A stretch of 64,000 nucleotides of DNA from Marinomonas mediterranea MMB-1 (GCF_000192865.1 NC_015276.1:1674001-1738000); one strand, 5' to 3'; shown: positions 34,463 through 43,383, numbered from the stretch's first letter. Program-made: numbers and translations. Notes: generated by a model not told the origin, from the letters alone.

Positions 34463-35539
34463 ATGTCTTTGAATGCTGATTTATTTCGCTCCGTGGAGCT
34501 TGGCGACATTGCGCTCGCAAATCGCTTTGTCATGGCACCACTTACGCGTTGTCGTGCAACGAATCATCTACCGAATGAGCTGATGGCTGAATACTACGGA
34601 CAAAGGGCTTCTGCAGGTCTACTTATCTCTGAGTGCTCAATTGTGACCGAAGGTGCGTCAGCGTTTGGTAATGATCCCGGTGTTTATTCACAAGAACAAG
34701 TAGAGGGCTGGAAGAAAACCACACAAGCGGTTCATCAAGCTGGTGGTCGAATCTTCATGCAGATTTGGCATGCGGGTCGTGCGGCTCACCCTTCTTTCAA
34801 TGGTGGTCAAGATGCTGTCGCACCAAGTGCTATTGCCATTGACGGTGAGACACACACACCAGAAGGAAAACAGCCTTACTCCCAACCGAAAGCACTTTCT
34901 CGGGATGAGATAAAAGCGTTAGTTGAAGATTTTCGTCAAGCCGCGGTAAACGCAATTGAGGCTGGATTTGATGGCGTCGAAATTCATGCTGCTAATGGCT
35001 ACCTTATTGATCAGTTCTTGCGAGATGGAAGTAATAAACGTACAGACGACTATGGTGGTTCCGTTGAAAATCGTGCACGTTTCTTAGTTGAGGTCGTCGA
35101 AGCGGTGACAAATGCGATTGGCTCTGCCAAAGTGGGCATACGTTTATCTCCTTTAAACAGCTTTAACGATATGAAAGACAGTGACCCAGTTGCATTGACC
35201 GAGTATCTTTCTACGCGTTTAAATGATTTTAACTTGGCCTACTTACACTTGATGCGAGCGGACTTCTTTGGTGTTCAACAAGCGGACGTTGTCAGTGTTG
35301 CCCGAGCGCATTATAAAGGTCACTTGATGCTTAATATGGGTTATCAATCGGAAGAAGCAAATCAAGTATTGGCAAGCGGTCAAGCCGATAGTATTGCCTT
35401 TGGAACAGGGTTCCTCGCTAATCCAGATTTTGTTGAGCGCATTAAAGTCGGTGCTGAATTGAATACACCAAACGAAGCAACTTTTTATTCTCCGGGGGCT
35501 GAGGGGTATACCGATTACCCTTTGATGTCGAAAAACTAA
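34463..35539 (+). CDS. Old yellow enzyme family alkene reductase (NemA-like)
   Basis: FMN-dependent, NAD(P)H-using ene-reductase of 358 residues that reduces activated double bonds (enals, maleimides, nitro compounds). Motifs are RFVMAPLTRCRA at the FMN site, QIWHAGRAAHPS, the catalytic VEIHAANGYLIDQFL region, TDDYGGSVENRARF, and the FMN phosphate site IAFGTGFLANPD. CAGGAG lies 6 bp before ATG 34463. In E. coli nemA is controlled by the TetR protein NemR; no such gene is adjacent here, but paired direct repeats upstream suggest a dedicated regulator. Confidence 0.95.
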   Translation: MSLNADLFRSVELGDIALANRFVMAPLTRCRATNHLPNELMAEYYGQRASAGLLISECSIVTEGASAFGNDPGVYSQEQVEGWKKTTQAVHQAGGRIFMQIWHAGRAAHPSFNGGQDAVAPSAIAIDGETHTPEGKQPYSQPKALSRDEIKALVEDFRQAAVNAIEAGFDGVEIHAANGYLIDQFLRDGSNKRTDDYGGSVENRARFLVEVVEAVTNAIGSAKVGIRLSPLNSFNDMKDSDPVALTEYLSTRLNDFNLAYLHLMRADFFGVQQADVVSVARAHYKGHLMLNMGYQSEEANQVLASGQADSIAFGTGFLANPDFVERIKVGAELNTPNEATFYSPGAEGYTDYPLMSKN

Positions 35540-35604
35540 CACCGTCTATTTAGCTTTAGCTTTAGGTGCAGTCATTCTGTGCTGCTATCGTACTTATTAC
35601 GACT

Positions 35605-35639
35605 AACATCAAAAAGTCAGTTTCTGACTTTTTGATGTT
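35605..35639 (+). terminator. Perfect 16-bp hairpin after the OYE gene
   Basis: AACATCAAAAAGTCAG (35605-35620), loop TTT, CTGACTTTTTGATGTT (35624-35639). It lies 66 bp after the OYE stop. The stem is long and perfect but not GC-rich; a weak terminator or stability element is likely. Confidence 0.6.
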
Positions 35640-35776
35640 CCTTATTTGCTTTTTAATCTGTGTTTCCCCGTAATATTCTGATCATCTTCATCAATAATTT
35701 CGTTGTTATCTCCCGTTTTTTGTCTCTCTAACTGATATAAAATATTTATATTGATAAAAAGAACGAGGTAGAGACT

Positions 35777-36802
35777 GTGAAAGCAATTATTAAAACGATA
35801 CCACTGCAAATGTTTTGGCCGACGTTCGACCCTTTTTTGTTCTGCGCTTTTCATAACGACGCCTATCCGGCTGGTAATGGTAAATTGGGGCCAAACGCGT
35901 CACTAAGCGGCCGTCAAATCGGTCAGGACTTCAGTCAAAAAGACGGTTGGAGCATGTATCACGGCAGTAAGGTTCCTGGTTTTCCTGCGCATCCTCACCG
36001 AGGGTTTGAAACCGTCACGGTTGTGAATAAAGGCTATGTTGATCATGCTGATTCTATGGGCGCAGCAGGTCGTTATGGCGAAGGTGATACTCAATGGATG
36101 ACGGCGGGGAAGGGGGTGCAGCATTCCGAAATGATGCCACTGGTTCATACTCAAAAGAGCAACCCTCTCGAATTGTTCCAAATTTGGCTTAACCTACCTT
36201 CGTACAACAAAATGGTTGAACCTCACTTTTCCATGCTTTGGAAAGAGGACACCCCTATTGCAACGCTACGCGATGAAAATGATAAGGGGATCAAGATAAA
36301 GGTTGTGGCTGGTAGCTTGAACGTAGATGGGAGTGCGCTTCAATCTTTACCCTGTCCGCCGAATTCATGGGCCAATGACAAAGAAAATCATGTGGCCATT
36401 TGGATTATCGATTTAGAGGTCGAAGCAAGTTGGACACTGCCTGCGTCGGTTCGAGACCTCAGTCGTACTTTGTATGTCTTTGAAGGGGAGCAAGTTCAGG
36501 CTGAGGATAGCACTGTCCCCGTGAATGTTGCGCTACAAGTAAAAAGCGACGCGCCTCTGGCTATCAAAAATACAGGGTCTGAAAGTGTTAGGATATTGCT
36601 CTTGCAAGGCAAGCCGATAAACGAAAATGTGGAACAACATGGCCCGTTTGTTATGAATACTCGCCAAGAGCTACAGCAAGCATTTTTTGACTACCAGCAA
36701 ACGCAATTTGGAGGCTGGCGTTGGCCGTCGTCAGATCAAACGCACGGCGAAACCCCACGACGTTTTGCGCTCTATGCTGACGGGCGTGAAGAGACGCCAT
36801 AA
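35777..36802 (+). CDS. Pirin-family protein
   Basis: Bicupin protein of 341 residues. The N-terminal cupin carries the metal-binding pattern GFPAHPHRGFETVT, VDHADSMG, and QWMTAGKGVQHSEMMP. Bacterial pirins are cytoplasmic iron-binding proteins, some with quercetinase activity. This one is longer than E. coli YhhW (231 residues) and ends with an Arg/Trp-containing tail (FGGWRWPSSDQTHGETPRRFALY), as in the longer subfamily. Start GTG 35777 follows a GAGGTAGAG stretch. It is a single gene with its own promoter; its substrate is not evident. Confidence 0.88.
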   Translation: MKAIIKTIPLQMFWPTFDPFLFCAFHNDAYPAGNGKLGPNASLSGRQIGQDFSQKDGWSMYHGSKVPGFPAHPHRGFETVTVVNKGYVDHADSMGAAGRYGEGDTQWMTAGKGVQHSEMMPLVHTQKSNPLELFQIWLNLPSYNKMVEPHFSMLWKEDTPIATLRDENDKGIKIKVVAGSLNVDGSALQSLPCPPNSWANDKENHVAIWIIDLEVEASWTLPASVRDLSRTLYVFEGEQVQAEDSTVPVNVALQVKSDAPLAIKNTGSESVRILLLQGKPINENVEQHGPFVMNTRQELQQAFFDYQQTQFGGWRWPSSDQTHGETPRRFALYADGREETP

Positions 36803-36859
36803 TACTCATGCCCTTTAACGAGGGCTGATCCTTTGCCGTTTGTCTAATGACGTTGGTGT

Positions 36860-37300
36860 TTAATGGTCTGGGTGAACGGCTACAACGGGTTGTTCTTTAA
36901 ATACCCAGTATTTAGACAGAACAAAGTTCGTGATTTGCCCTGCGACGATGCCCGGAATCATTGCAATAAGAGGGGCGAGCGACATGGAATGGTAGTTTAC
37001 ATACCAGTCCGAATGAACAATCCACCAATAAATTCCGACATTGGGGATCATGCCAACCAGAGAAGCGGTAAGGAAGGTGATCGCTTCTTTCAGCTTCGCT
37101 TGGCGGCTCGCGTGGCTTTTGAACGTGTAGAGTCGATGACATACCCAGTTGGTCAATACTGCAAGGACAAAGGCGACTGCTCTAGCGAGCACTAAGGGTA
37201 ACCAATGACTGAATACCCACATTGCGAACACATCAATGACAAAGCTAATCAAGCCAACAAGGCTAAATTTAATAAACTGTATAAACGTAGACTTTTTCAT
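36860..37300 (-). CDS. GtrA-family membrane protein
   Basis: A 146-residue protein with four transmembrane helices, starting FIQFIKFSLVGLISFVIDVFAMW and containing the family motif ALTNWVCHRLYTF-like segment and the C-terminal FVLSKYWVFKE. GtrA proteins are thought to flip undecaprenyl-phosphate-linked sugars across the inner membrane and work with GtrB and a periplasmic glycosyltransferase. The likely partners (GtrB-like and GT39 genes) are 5 kb to the left on the same strand. Confidence 0.87.
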   Translation of the reverse strand: MKKSTFIQFIKFSLVGLISFVIDVFAMWVFSHWLPLVLARAVAFVLAVLTNWVCHRLYTFKSHASRQAKLKEAITFLTASLVGMIPNVGIYWWIVHSDWYVNYHSMSLAPLIAMIPGIVAGQITNFVLSKYWVFKEQPVVAVHPDH

Positions 37301-37471
37301 AAAAAGATTTTATACCGCGCATCATTAAAAAAATGTGAATTCCTAGATGGAATGCAAACTATAGAAATTATTCCTTTTACAAATCCTTAAGCAACGCGCA
37401 TTCTCACGCCTAAATCGCAGGTAACAGAGAGAGCTAAATGTCTATTTGACGTAGATATTTAGGCGGCTCTT

Positions 37472-38407
37472 ATGACAGCGAGCTTCATTTCTACTCTAAC
37501 TATTGGTTTGTATAACGCTATTATGTGGATTTTAGTCACACTTTTTGCCGCCGCATGTCAGTCTATGCGGACGGCTCATCAAAAAACGCTTTCTCAAAAA
37601 CAAGGCTTTTTACACGCCACCATGGCGCGATCTTTGTTCGGTTTGCCCTTGGTTTCTCTGTATTTGATGCTGTGCTGGTGGTTGTTCGGTGGCGTTCAAA
37701 TGCCGAGTGCTTCCGAGTTTTTCATTTATGCAAGTGTGTGCTCAGTCATGCAAATTTTGGCAACTTACCTCATGTTGCGTGTTTTTCAATCGGGTAGCTT
37801 TGCATTAGGGACATTATTAGCGAAAACGGAAGCGGTACTGGCGGCTGTTATTGGAATTCCTTTGCTGCATTACTCGCTCGATGTGACGGCTTGGTTAGGT
37901 ATTACGTTAGGTGTGTTCGGTGCTCTGATAATGAGTGTAAAATTTAATAACATTCGCCACGCCCATAGAGATATGTCGCTTCTGGCAGGTTTGGGAAGCG
38001 GGTTGTGTTTTGCGATAACCTCGGTGACCGCGTCGAAAGCCAGTCATGCTTTGGAGGGTTCTGTGATTACGTCGGCTGGGGTGGCGCTGTGGTATGTGCT
38101 AGCCACACAATCTATTTTATTATGCAGTATTCAAATCTATAGAACGCGTAATGTATTGGCTCCGATTACTCAGTCATTTGGGCTAAGTTGCAAGGTGGGT
38201 GTATTGAGTTCTTTAGGCTCTATTGGTTGGTTTACTGGCTTTGCTTTGGTAAACCCTGCGCTAGTTAAAACATTGGGACAAATAGAAATACTGGGGACGC
38301 TTTATTACTCAAAGAAAAAATTTAAGGAAAAAGTGACACCGCAGCAATGGGTCGGCGGCACAATGATTTTAATTAGTGTTATTCTTGTCACCATTGCGGC
38401 CGTATAA
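37472..38407 (+). CDS. DMT-superfamily transporter
   Basis: A 311-residue inner-membrane protein with about ten hydrophobic segments in two halves. The second half begins near LLAGLGSGLCFAITSVTASKAS and ends QWVGGTMILISVILVTIAAV, a DMT-type finish. Early residues include AACQSMRTAHQK. Start ATG 37472 has an AGGCGG site upstream, but an in-frame ATG at 37523 (MWILVTLFAA) would remove a 17-residue hydrophobic lead and is a serious alternative. No regulator is adjacent, and the substrate is unknown. Confidence 0.8.
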   Translation: MTASFISTLTIGLYNAIMWILVTLFAAACQSMRTAHQKTLSQKQGFLHATMARSLFGLPLVSLYLMLCWWLFGGVQMPSASEFFIYASVCSVMQILATYLMLRVFQSGSFALGTLLAKTEAVLAAVIGIPLLHYSLDVTAWLGITLGVFGALIMSVKFNNIRHAHRDMSLLAGLGSGLCFAITSVTASKASHALEGSVITSAGVALWYVLATQSILLCSIQIYRTRNVLAPITQSFGLSCKVGVLSSLGSIGWFTGFALVNPALVKTLGQIEILGTLYYSKKKFKEKVTPQQWVGGTMILISVILVTIAAV

Positions 38408-38448
38408 ACGCGCTGGTTATAAAAGTGCTGACGATTAGAGGAATGAGT

Positions 38449-38802
38449 ATGGAATCAAATAAGATCAATTACGTTGAATTGCCAGCCAAAGACTTAACGC
38501 TGAACAAATCGTTTTTTGAAAAAGCATTTGGTTGGTCGTTTCAGGATTTTGGAACGGAATACACGGCCTTTGAAAACGCGGGTTTGGATGGCGGTTTCTT
38601 TCAGGCTGATTTTGCGTCTCGGCCACAGAATGGCGCTGCGTTGGTGGTATTGTATTCGTCTGAACTCGAAACGACGCTAGAGCGGGTCAAAGAGTATGGC
38701 GGTAGCATTGAGCAGGAAATTTTCGAGTTTCCGGGTGGACGACGTTTCCACTTCCTTGATCCGTGCGGCAATGAATGGGCGGTCTGGTCAAAGCTTGCGT
38801 AG
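38449..38802 (+). CDS. VOC-family (glyoxalase-like) protein
   Basis: A 117-residue protein of the vicinal oxygen chelate fold: INYVELPAKDL, then SFFEKAFGWSFQDFG and FPGGRRFHFLDPCGNEWAVWS. The last segment carries the usual metal or ligand-side residues. ATG 38449 is chosen because AGAGGA lies 6 bp upstream; an earlier ATG at 38443 and an upstream TTG/GTG extension are less likely. It lies 41 bp after the DMT transporter on the same strand and may share its transcript. The chemistry of small VOC proteins of this type is usually unassigned. Confidence 0.85.
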   Translation: MESNKINYVELPAKDLTLNKSFFEKAFGWSFQDFGTEYTAFENAGLDGGFFQADFASRPQNGAALVVLYSSELETTLERVKEYGGSIEQEIFEFPGGRRFHFLDPCGNEWAVWSKLA

Positions 38803-38814
38803 TATCTATCTAAG

Positions 38815-38858
38815 TAGTACTTATCTAGATAGTACTTACCTAGAATAAGTAGTCCTAG
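38815..38858. repeat. Short direct repeats between VOC and monooxygenase genes
   Basis: TAGTACTTATCTAG (38815-38828) and TAGTACTTACCTAG (38830-38843) form a 15-bp-period repeat, followed by a partial copy TAGTCCTAG at 38850-38858. The remaining gap to 39058 shows no gene. Confidence 0.5.
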
Positions 38859-39058
38859 ACAGCGATAAAGAAACTGAGCCTTATTTCAAAATACTCGACG
38901 ATTCGGGTGCAATGCCCGATAGTCTCTGTATAATCTTTCCTCCTGATTTAAACAGCAAAAAGTAATGTTTAGGCACGTATGCCCAGACTATGTGGTTGTC
39001 GAATCCGCATTTTGATCTCGTCCGTGCCTAAATGGATTCCCTCTAAGAAAAAATAATT

Positions 39059-40357
39059 ATGACATCAAATCAACATACTTCATCTCTTCCTGTTCTTATT
39101 GCCGGCGGTGGAATTGGTGGGCTTGCTACTGCGTTAACCCTCCATCAAATTGGTATTCCTTGCATTGTTTTCGAGTCTGTCGTTGAGCTGAAACCGCTGG
39201 GCGTCGGCATCAATATTCAACCAAACGCAGTGAGAGAGCTCTACGATCTGGGGATTACTGACGACGAGCTTGAGTCCATAGGCATTAAGACAAAAGAGTG
39301 GGCACTGGTTGGATTGAATGGTAAAGACGTGTATTCCGAGCCTCGTGGCTTAGAGGCAGGTTATAAATGGCCACAATACTCTGTGTATCGTGGTGAGCTA
39401 CAAATGCTTTTGTATCGATTAGCGAAAGAGCGATTAGGTTCCGATGCCATTAAAACGGGACACAAAGTCGTAGGGTACGAGAACCTTTCAAATTCTAAAG
39501 GCGTTGTCGCGAAGGTTAAATTAGCGTCAGGTGAATTGATTGACGTTCAAGGCTCGCTTCTCGTCGCAGCCGATGGTTTGCACTCTGCAGTGCGTGCACA
39601 AATGCACCCAAATCAACCGCCTATACATTGGGGTGGTGCTGTGATGTGGCGCGGCGTCGCGAAAAGCTTACCGATCCGTACGGGCGCTTCTTTTGTGGGC
39701 GTCGGACGTCACGATCACCGAGTGGTTTTTTACCCTATTTCTGAGCCTGATCCTGAAACCGGTCTGGTTGATGTAAACTGGATTGCCGAAGTCACCATGG
39801 ATACGTCAGACGGTTTGAATGGCGACTGGAATAAAAAAGTAGACGTTGAAGACATCGTTCACCATTTTGAAGGGTGGAATTACGATTGGTTAGACGTTCC
39901 TTCAATGTTGCGCGGTTCATCAGATATATATGAATACCCGATGATTGATCGCGATCCGGTACCAACATGGCAAGATAAAAACGTAATCCTTCTGGGTGAC
40001 GCTGCCCATGTAATGTACCCAACAGGCTCTAATGGCGCGACTCAAGCCATCGTCGATGCACGTATTTTAGGTGCTTGCCTGATTGAAAATGGTGTGTCGG
40101 CACAGGCTTTGGAAGCCTTTAATGGGCGTTTATGTGAAGACATATCAAAAGTCGTGTTGAGAAACAGAGGGTTGGGCCCATTCATTCTATTAAAAATGTT
40201 GGATGAACGTTGTAATGGCGAGTTTGATGATATCGAAGAGGTATTTCCAAAGGCGGATCGCGAAGAAGCGATGTTACGCTATAAGTCCGCTGCAGGTTAT
40301 GAGATGGAAAAACTCAACCAATCTCCCGCAACAATTGATGTCTCTGCGCTGAAATAG
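39059..40357 (+). CDS. FAD-dependent monooxygenase (salicylate hydroxylase/PhzS-like)
   Basis: Group A flavoprotein hydroxylase of 432 residues. The FAD fold is VLIAGGGIGGLATALTLHQIG, the DG motif region is VAADGLHSAVRAQ, and the GD motif is VILLGDAAHVMYPTGSNG. Such enzymes hydroxylate aromatic or heteroaromatic substrates with NAD(P)H and oxygen. The segment GAVMWRGVA and the overall length resemble PhzS-type enzymes more than UbiH-type. A Dabb-domain protein gene follows after 10 bp, so the two probably act on the same compound. The substrate cannot be read from sequence. Confidence 0.9.
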   Translation: MTSNQHTSSLPVLIAGGGIGGLATALTLHQIGIPCIVFESVVELKPLGVGINIQPNAVRELYDLGITDDELESIGIKTKEWALVGLNGKDVYSEPRGLEAGYKWPQYSVYRGELQMLLYRLAKERLGSDAIKTGHKVVGYENLSNSKGVVAKVKLASGELIDVQGSLLVAADGLHSAVRAQMHPNQPPIHWGGAVMWRGVAKSLPIRTGASFVGVGRHDHRVVFYPISEPDPETGLVDVNWIAEVTMDTSDGLNGDWNKKVDVEDIVHHFEGWNYDWLDVPSMLRGSSDIYEYPMIDRDPVPTWQDKNVILLGDAAHVMYPTGSNGATQAIVDARILGACLIENGVSAQALEAFNGRLCEDISKVVLRNRGLGPFILLKMLDERCNGEFDDIEEVFPKADREEAMLRYKSAAGYEMEKLNQSPATIDVSALK

Positions 40358-40367
40358 GAAACGGATT

Positions 40368-40658
40368 ATGCTTCAACATTATGTAGTATTGAAATATCAA
40401 CCAGAGACACCAGAGTCTCACATCAACGAATTTATTGCTCGAATGCGAACGCTTGAAAAGGAAATTGAGCACGTTAAGTATCTAGAGATCGGCAGAGATG
40501 AGCTTAAAGAAGGGCGTAGCTGGGATTTGATCCTGATTATGAAATTCGAATCGTTAGACAGTCTAAGAGCGTATCAGGAGCACCCTAAACATCAGGATAT
40601 TATGCGCTTTAACGGCGTGTACGTTGATAACATTGCGGCGATTGATTATACGATATAG
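40368..40658 (+). CDS. Stress-responsive Dabb-domain protein
   Basis: A 96-residue dimeric alpha/beta-barrel protein (LQHYVVLKYQPETPES, then YLEIGRDELKEGRSWDLILIMKFESLDSLRAYQEHPKHQDIM). Dabb proteins are small ferredoxin-like folds, some of which are cyclases or ligand-binding partners in aromatic metabolism. AGGAAA precedes ATG 40368, and it starts 10 bp after the monooxygenase gene, so they form a two-gene operon. Confidence 0.88.
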   Translation: MLQHYVVLKYQPETPESHINEFIARMRTLEKEIEHVKYLEIGRDELKEGRSWDLILIMKFESLDSLRAYQEHPKHQDIMRFNGVYVDNIAAIDYTI

Positions 40659-40769
40659 CGGCTTACTAAATATTGTGCACACAGTAAGAATAACGTGATC
40701 AAGGCTTGTTATTGTCCTCCGAGTTTTTTAGTGTATTCATCACCAAGACGTAAAATAAGGAGATAAACA

Positions 40770-41405
40770 ATGAGTATTGATACGTTCTTACTGTATGCCG
40801 TTGTCGCGTTTTTTTATGTTATAAGCCCTGGTCCTGCTGTTTTCCTCGCTTTGTATAACGGCGCTGTCAACGGACTTAAAGTGGTCATGTCTTCTGCGCT
40901 GGGCAATATATTGGGATTGCTGGTCTTATCGAGCTGTTCTATCAGTGGATTAAGCGCATTGTTGTTGGCCTCGGCCACCCTGTTTACCATCGTAAAAGTA
41001 GTGGGTGCAAGTTACCTGATTTATTTAGGCATTAAGCAAATTTGGGCAACATTCAAAGGTGCTCAAAAAGTCTCTTATCAAAAAGAAGAAAGCGGAAAAA
41101 CACTTTTTTCTTACTTCAAAGAAGGCTTTTTTGTCGCCGTAACAAACCCGAAGCCGATTCTGTTTTTCGTTGCTTTGTTCCCACAGTTTTTGAATACGAA
41201 TGCATCGCTTGCCCCTCAGTTCGCCATCATGACAAGTCTGTTTATGGCTTACTCATTTATCAGTTTGACGATATATGGCGCACTAGCAAACCGTGCTAAA
41301 CACTTTCTTTCAAGAGGCAATAATATTAGCTGGTTTCATCGCTTAAGCGGCGGGATCTTTGTCGGACTTGGTGCTAGTTTGTTGCAAGTAAAGGCAACGT
41401 CTTAG
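40770..41405 (+). CDS. LysE-family exporter
   Basis: Inner-membrane amino-acid exporter-like protein of 211 residues with five to six hydrophobic segments. The N-terminal signature YVISPGPAVFLALYNGAVNGLK and ALGNILGLL are diagnostic of the LysE/RhtB family; the mid-protein segment FFVAVTNPKPILFFVALFPQFL is also typical. AAGGAG lies 10 bp before ATG 40770. It probably exports an amino acid or homoserine-lactone-like compound; the substrate is unknown. Confidence 0.92.
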   Translation: MSIDTFLLYAVVAFFYVISPGPAVFLALYNGAVNGLKVVMSSALGNILGLLVLSSCSISGLSALLLASATLFTIVKVVGASYLIYLGIKQIWATFKGAQKVSYQKEESGKTLFSYFKEGFFVAVTNPKPILFFVALFPQFLNTNASLAPQFAIMTSLFMAYSFISLTIYGALANRAKHFLSRGNNISWFHRLSGGIFVGLGASLLQVKATS

Positions 41406-41503
41406 GCTGCTTCTCTGACTTATTCGTACCTTCCCTTGCTTTAACTGGCCATCTCCATCCGTTTTAAGGTTTAAGGTACAGGGTACGAAACCTTGCTATG
41501 AGG

Positions 41504-42256
41504 CTACGATTCCTTATCTGCATCTTCACTTTTAACAACCTTATGCTCGTCTTCACTAATGCCATTTTTCCAATAGCTTGAGATATACATGTTTTTTCTA
41601 TCGAGTCCTTTTTCTTGTTTGAAAAAGTGACGTAATTTCTTCATCGAGCTAAATTCACTGGCAGCCCAAACAGCAGTGTTCCCTTCGTACCAATTCAATG
41701 ATTTGATTTTATTTAATAGGAAATCGGAGTCCTTGCCCGGATGTGGGTTAATAACCCAATGCAGCTCGACGCCATCAGGTGTCGTGAGTGGTTGAATGTC
41801 TTGCTCAGACATTACTTCAATAACCACATGACCCTTTGTTGTATTGGATAGATTCTCTATATTAACGCTGATGGCGGGCAGTGCTGTCATATCGCCTGCG
41901 ATTAAAATCCAGTTAGCGTCTTCTGAGACGAGTTTTTTCGGCCCCGGACCACCAACATTGATTTTGTCTCCTGGAATGCATTCGCGAGCCCAAGTACATG
42001 CTGGTCCAGAGACTTGCTCTTTATGCGCTCCGTGAATAACGAAATCAATGTCGAGCTCTTGCTCCGATTGATTTCGAATGGTGTAGGTGCGCATTAATCG
42101 ACCGTCGCCCTTTGGGAAGACAAGCTTAACGTAACCGCCCTCATGATCTTTTGGAAGGGTATCCATGTTTTCGCCGCCTAGTGTGACACGAAGCATATTT
42201 TCTGTAACGTAGTGCTTTCTAAGTACGGTAAGTTCACGAATACGAGGGGTAGACAT
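41504..42256 (-). CDS. Siderophore-interacting protein (ViuB/YqjH-type ferric reductase)
   Basis: Cytoplasmic FAD-dependent ferric-siderophore reductase of 250 residues. The FAD-binding barrel shows MLRVTLGGENM and RLMRTYTIRNQ, and DFVIHGAHKEQVSGPACTWA. The C-terminal SIP domain has LIAGDMTALPAISVNIE, AVWAASEFSSMKKLRHFF and YISSYWKNGISEDEH. It lies alone, convergent with the lysE gene. Family members release iron from imported siderophores; I see no uptake genes in the window and no convincing Fur box upstream. Confidence 0.93.
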   Translation of the reverse strand: MSTPRIRELTVLRKHYVTENMLRVTLGGENMDTLPKDHEGGYVKLVFPKGDGRLMRTYTIRNQSEQELDIDFVIHGAHKEQVSGPACTWARECIPGDKINVGGPGPKKLVSEDANWILIAGDMTALPAISVNIENLSNTTKGHVVIEVMSEQDIQPLTTPDGVELHWVINPHPGKDSDFLLNKIKSLNWYEGNTAVWAASEFSSMKKLRHFFKQEKGLDRKNMYISSYWKNGISEDEHKVVKSEDADKES

Positions 42257-42614
42257 AAATTGACGGCTCCATGTTGGCGATAAGCAAAGTTGAGAACGGT
42301 TATCGATTTAATTTCAAGTGCTCAGGCTTGTCAATTGAATATTCATAAAATTTGTTTTGTTCTCGCATTTAGAGCGTTTTTTTCACACAATTTCAACGAT
42401 TCAAAGTGCATTCATATTAAATGTCATTTGAATATATAAGCCTATAATTTATAAGGAATTAACGACATAAGAAATCATGGATCGTGTCTACAAGCCAGTA
42501 TTTGACCGGGGAACTCGCGATGTTTAGTGCCACGCAGTTACGCGACACGTTCTGTTTTATTGAGCGGTTGTGACGTTTTAGGCACGATTGCCGGAGAGCA
42601 AAGAGGTGCTAGGA
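42257..42614. other. 358-bp gap without recognisable gene
   Basis: The interval between the siderophore-interacting gene and the cyclic-nucleotide-binding gene has an AT-rich left half, which must contain the promoter of the former, and a more balanced right half (about 42470-42600). I found no ORF with family resemblance. A TATAAT at 42443-42448 lacks a good -35. Confidence 0.5.
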
Positions 42615-43121
42615 TTACGACCTATCAACTGTAATATCATGCTCGGATAACGTGCCGCTTAACAATCTTAATTTTCTAGCCATATCGCGTGATAAGTTTA
42701 GGATCAGAATACCGAAATCGAATGCGTAATAGTCGTGAAACTGTCCAAACACATACGAGTCGACTTTTAAGACAAGTGTCTTCTTACTGGTGCGTGCGTT
42801 GGCGGCGCGAGGGAGTAAGGCGATCATTGTGCAATACCCAAGTTCTTCGCCAAAACCGATTGAGCCTTCGCCAAATTTCATGGCTTTTTCATAGGCTTCT
42901 TTGTCTTTAAACAGTTCGATTTCACCATCTAGGATGATATAAAAACCATCGGCAACCTCGTCCTTTTCAAATACGGTCTCTCCCTCTTCGAATTCTTCCA
43001 AATTGCCATTAGTGAGTAGAAATTCGATAGCATCAGGTCCGAGGGCGCCAAAAATAGACGCTGTTTTAAGTCTTTCTATGCTTAAGTCATAGGGGCAGTC
43101 GTGAATGTTTAATTTTTTCAT
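42615..43121 (-). CDS. Cyclic-nucleotide-binding-domain protein
   Basis: A 168-residue protein made almost wholly of a cNMP-binding beta-roll: IFGALGPDAIEFLLTNGNLEEFEEGETVFEKDEVADGFYIILDGEIELF, followed by a phosphate-cassette-like region (GFGEELGYCTMIALLPRAANARTSKKTLVLKVD). It lacks a helix-turn-helix, so it is not a CRP-type activator; more likely a sensor or partner protein. The PBC arginine may be one of the two in PRAANARTS, so nucleotide binding is plausible but unproven. It diverges from a double SH3 protein gene; its upstream region carries 29-bp direct repeats. Confidence 0.82.
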   Translation of the reverse strand: MKKLNIHDCPYDLSIERLKTASIFGALGPDAIEFLLTNGNLEEFEEGETVFEKDEVADGFYIILDGEIELFKDKEAYEKAMKFGEGSIGFGEELGYCTMIALLPRAANARTSKKTLVLKVDSYVFGQFHDYYAFDFGILILNLSRDMARKLRLLSGTLSEHDITVDRS

Positions 43122-43148
43122 ATATAAAACTCTCGAATCTAGATCAAC

Positions 43149-43230
43149 CTAGTTTTATGTGTTGTTTTATCTGGCTGCTAGTTCTATGTGTTGTTCTCTC
43201 TGGTCGATAGTTCTCGCGTATTATTTTAAG
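43149..43230. repeat. 29-bp tandem direct repeats upstream of the cNMP-binding gene
   Basis: Unit 1 at 43149-43177 (CTAGTTTTATGTGTTGTTTT...), unit 2 at 43178-43206 (CTAGTTCTATGTGTTGTTCT...) and a diverged partial unit 3 from 43207 (ATAGTTCTCGCGTATTATTTT...). The first two match at most positions. They begin 27 bp upstream of the gene start on the minus strand, in promoter or leader sequence. Confidence 0.6.
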
Positions 43231-43383
43231 TATATACAGCTAATTCATATGTAAAGTCTAATTTACATATTTCCATCTGATTGTGTGCTTATGTACAAAA
43301 AACTACTGAGGCGGTATGGTTATATACATAAAAATACATGTTTGGAAATTGATCGACTCAATATTCTTTCGTAAGGTAGGACT

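Noticed and set aside
41423..41489. TTCGTACC/GGTACGAA inverted repeat as a terminator for lysE
   Set aside because: The arms are only 8 bp and the loop is about 50 nt with no T-tract, so it is too weak to call.
42470..42614. Possible decayed gene next to the cNMP-binding gene
   Set aside because: I translated the reverse strand and found an open stretch of about 40 codons, but no family resemblance or ribosome site.
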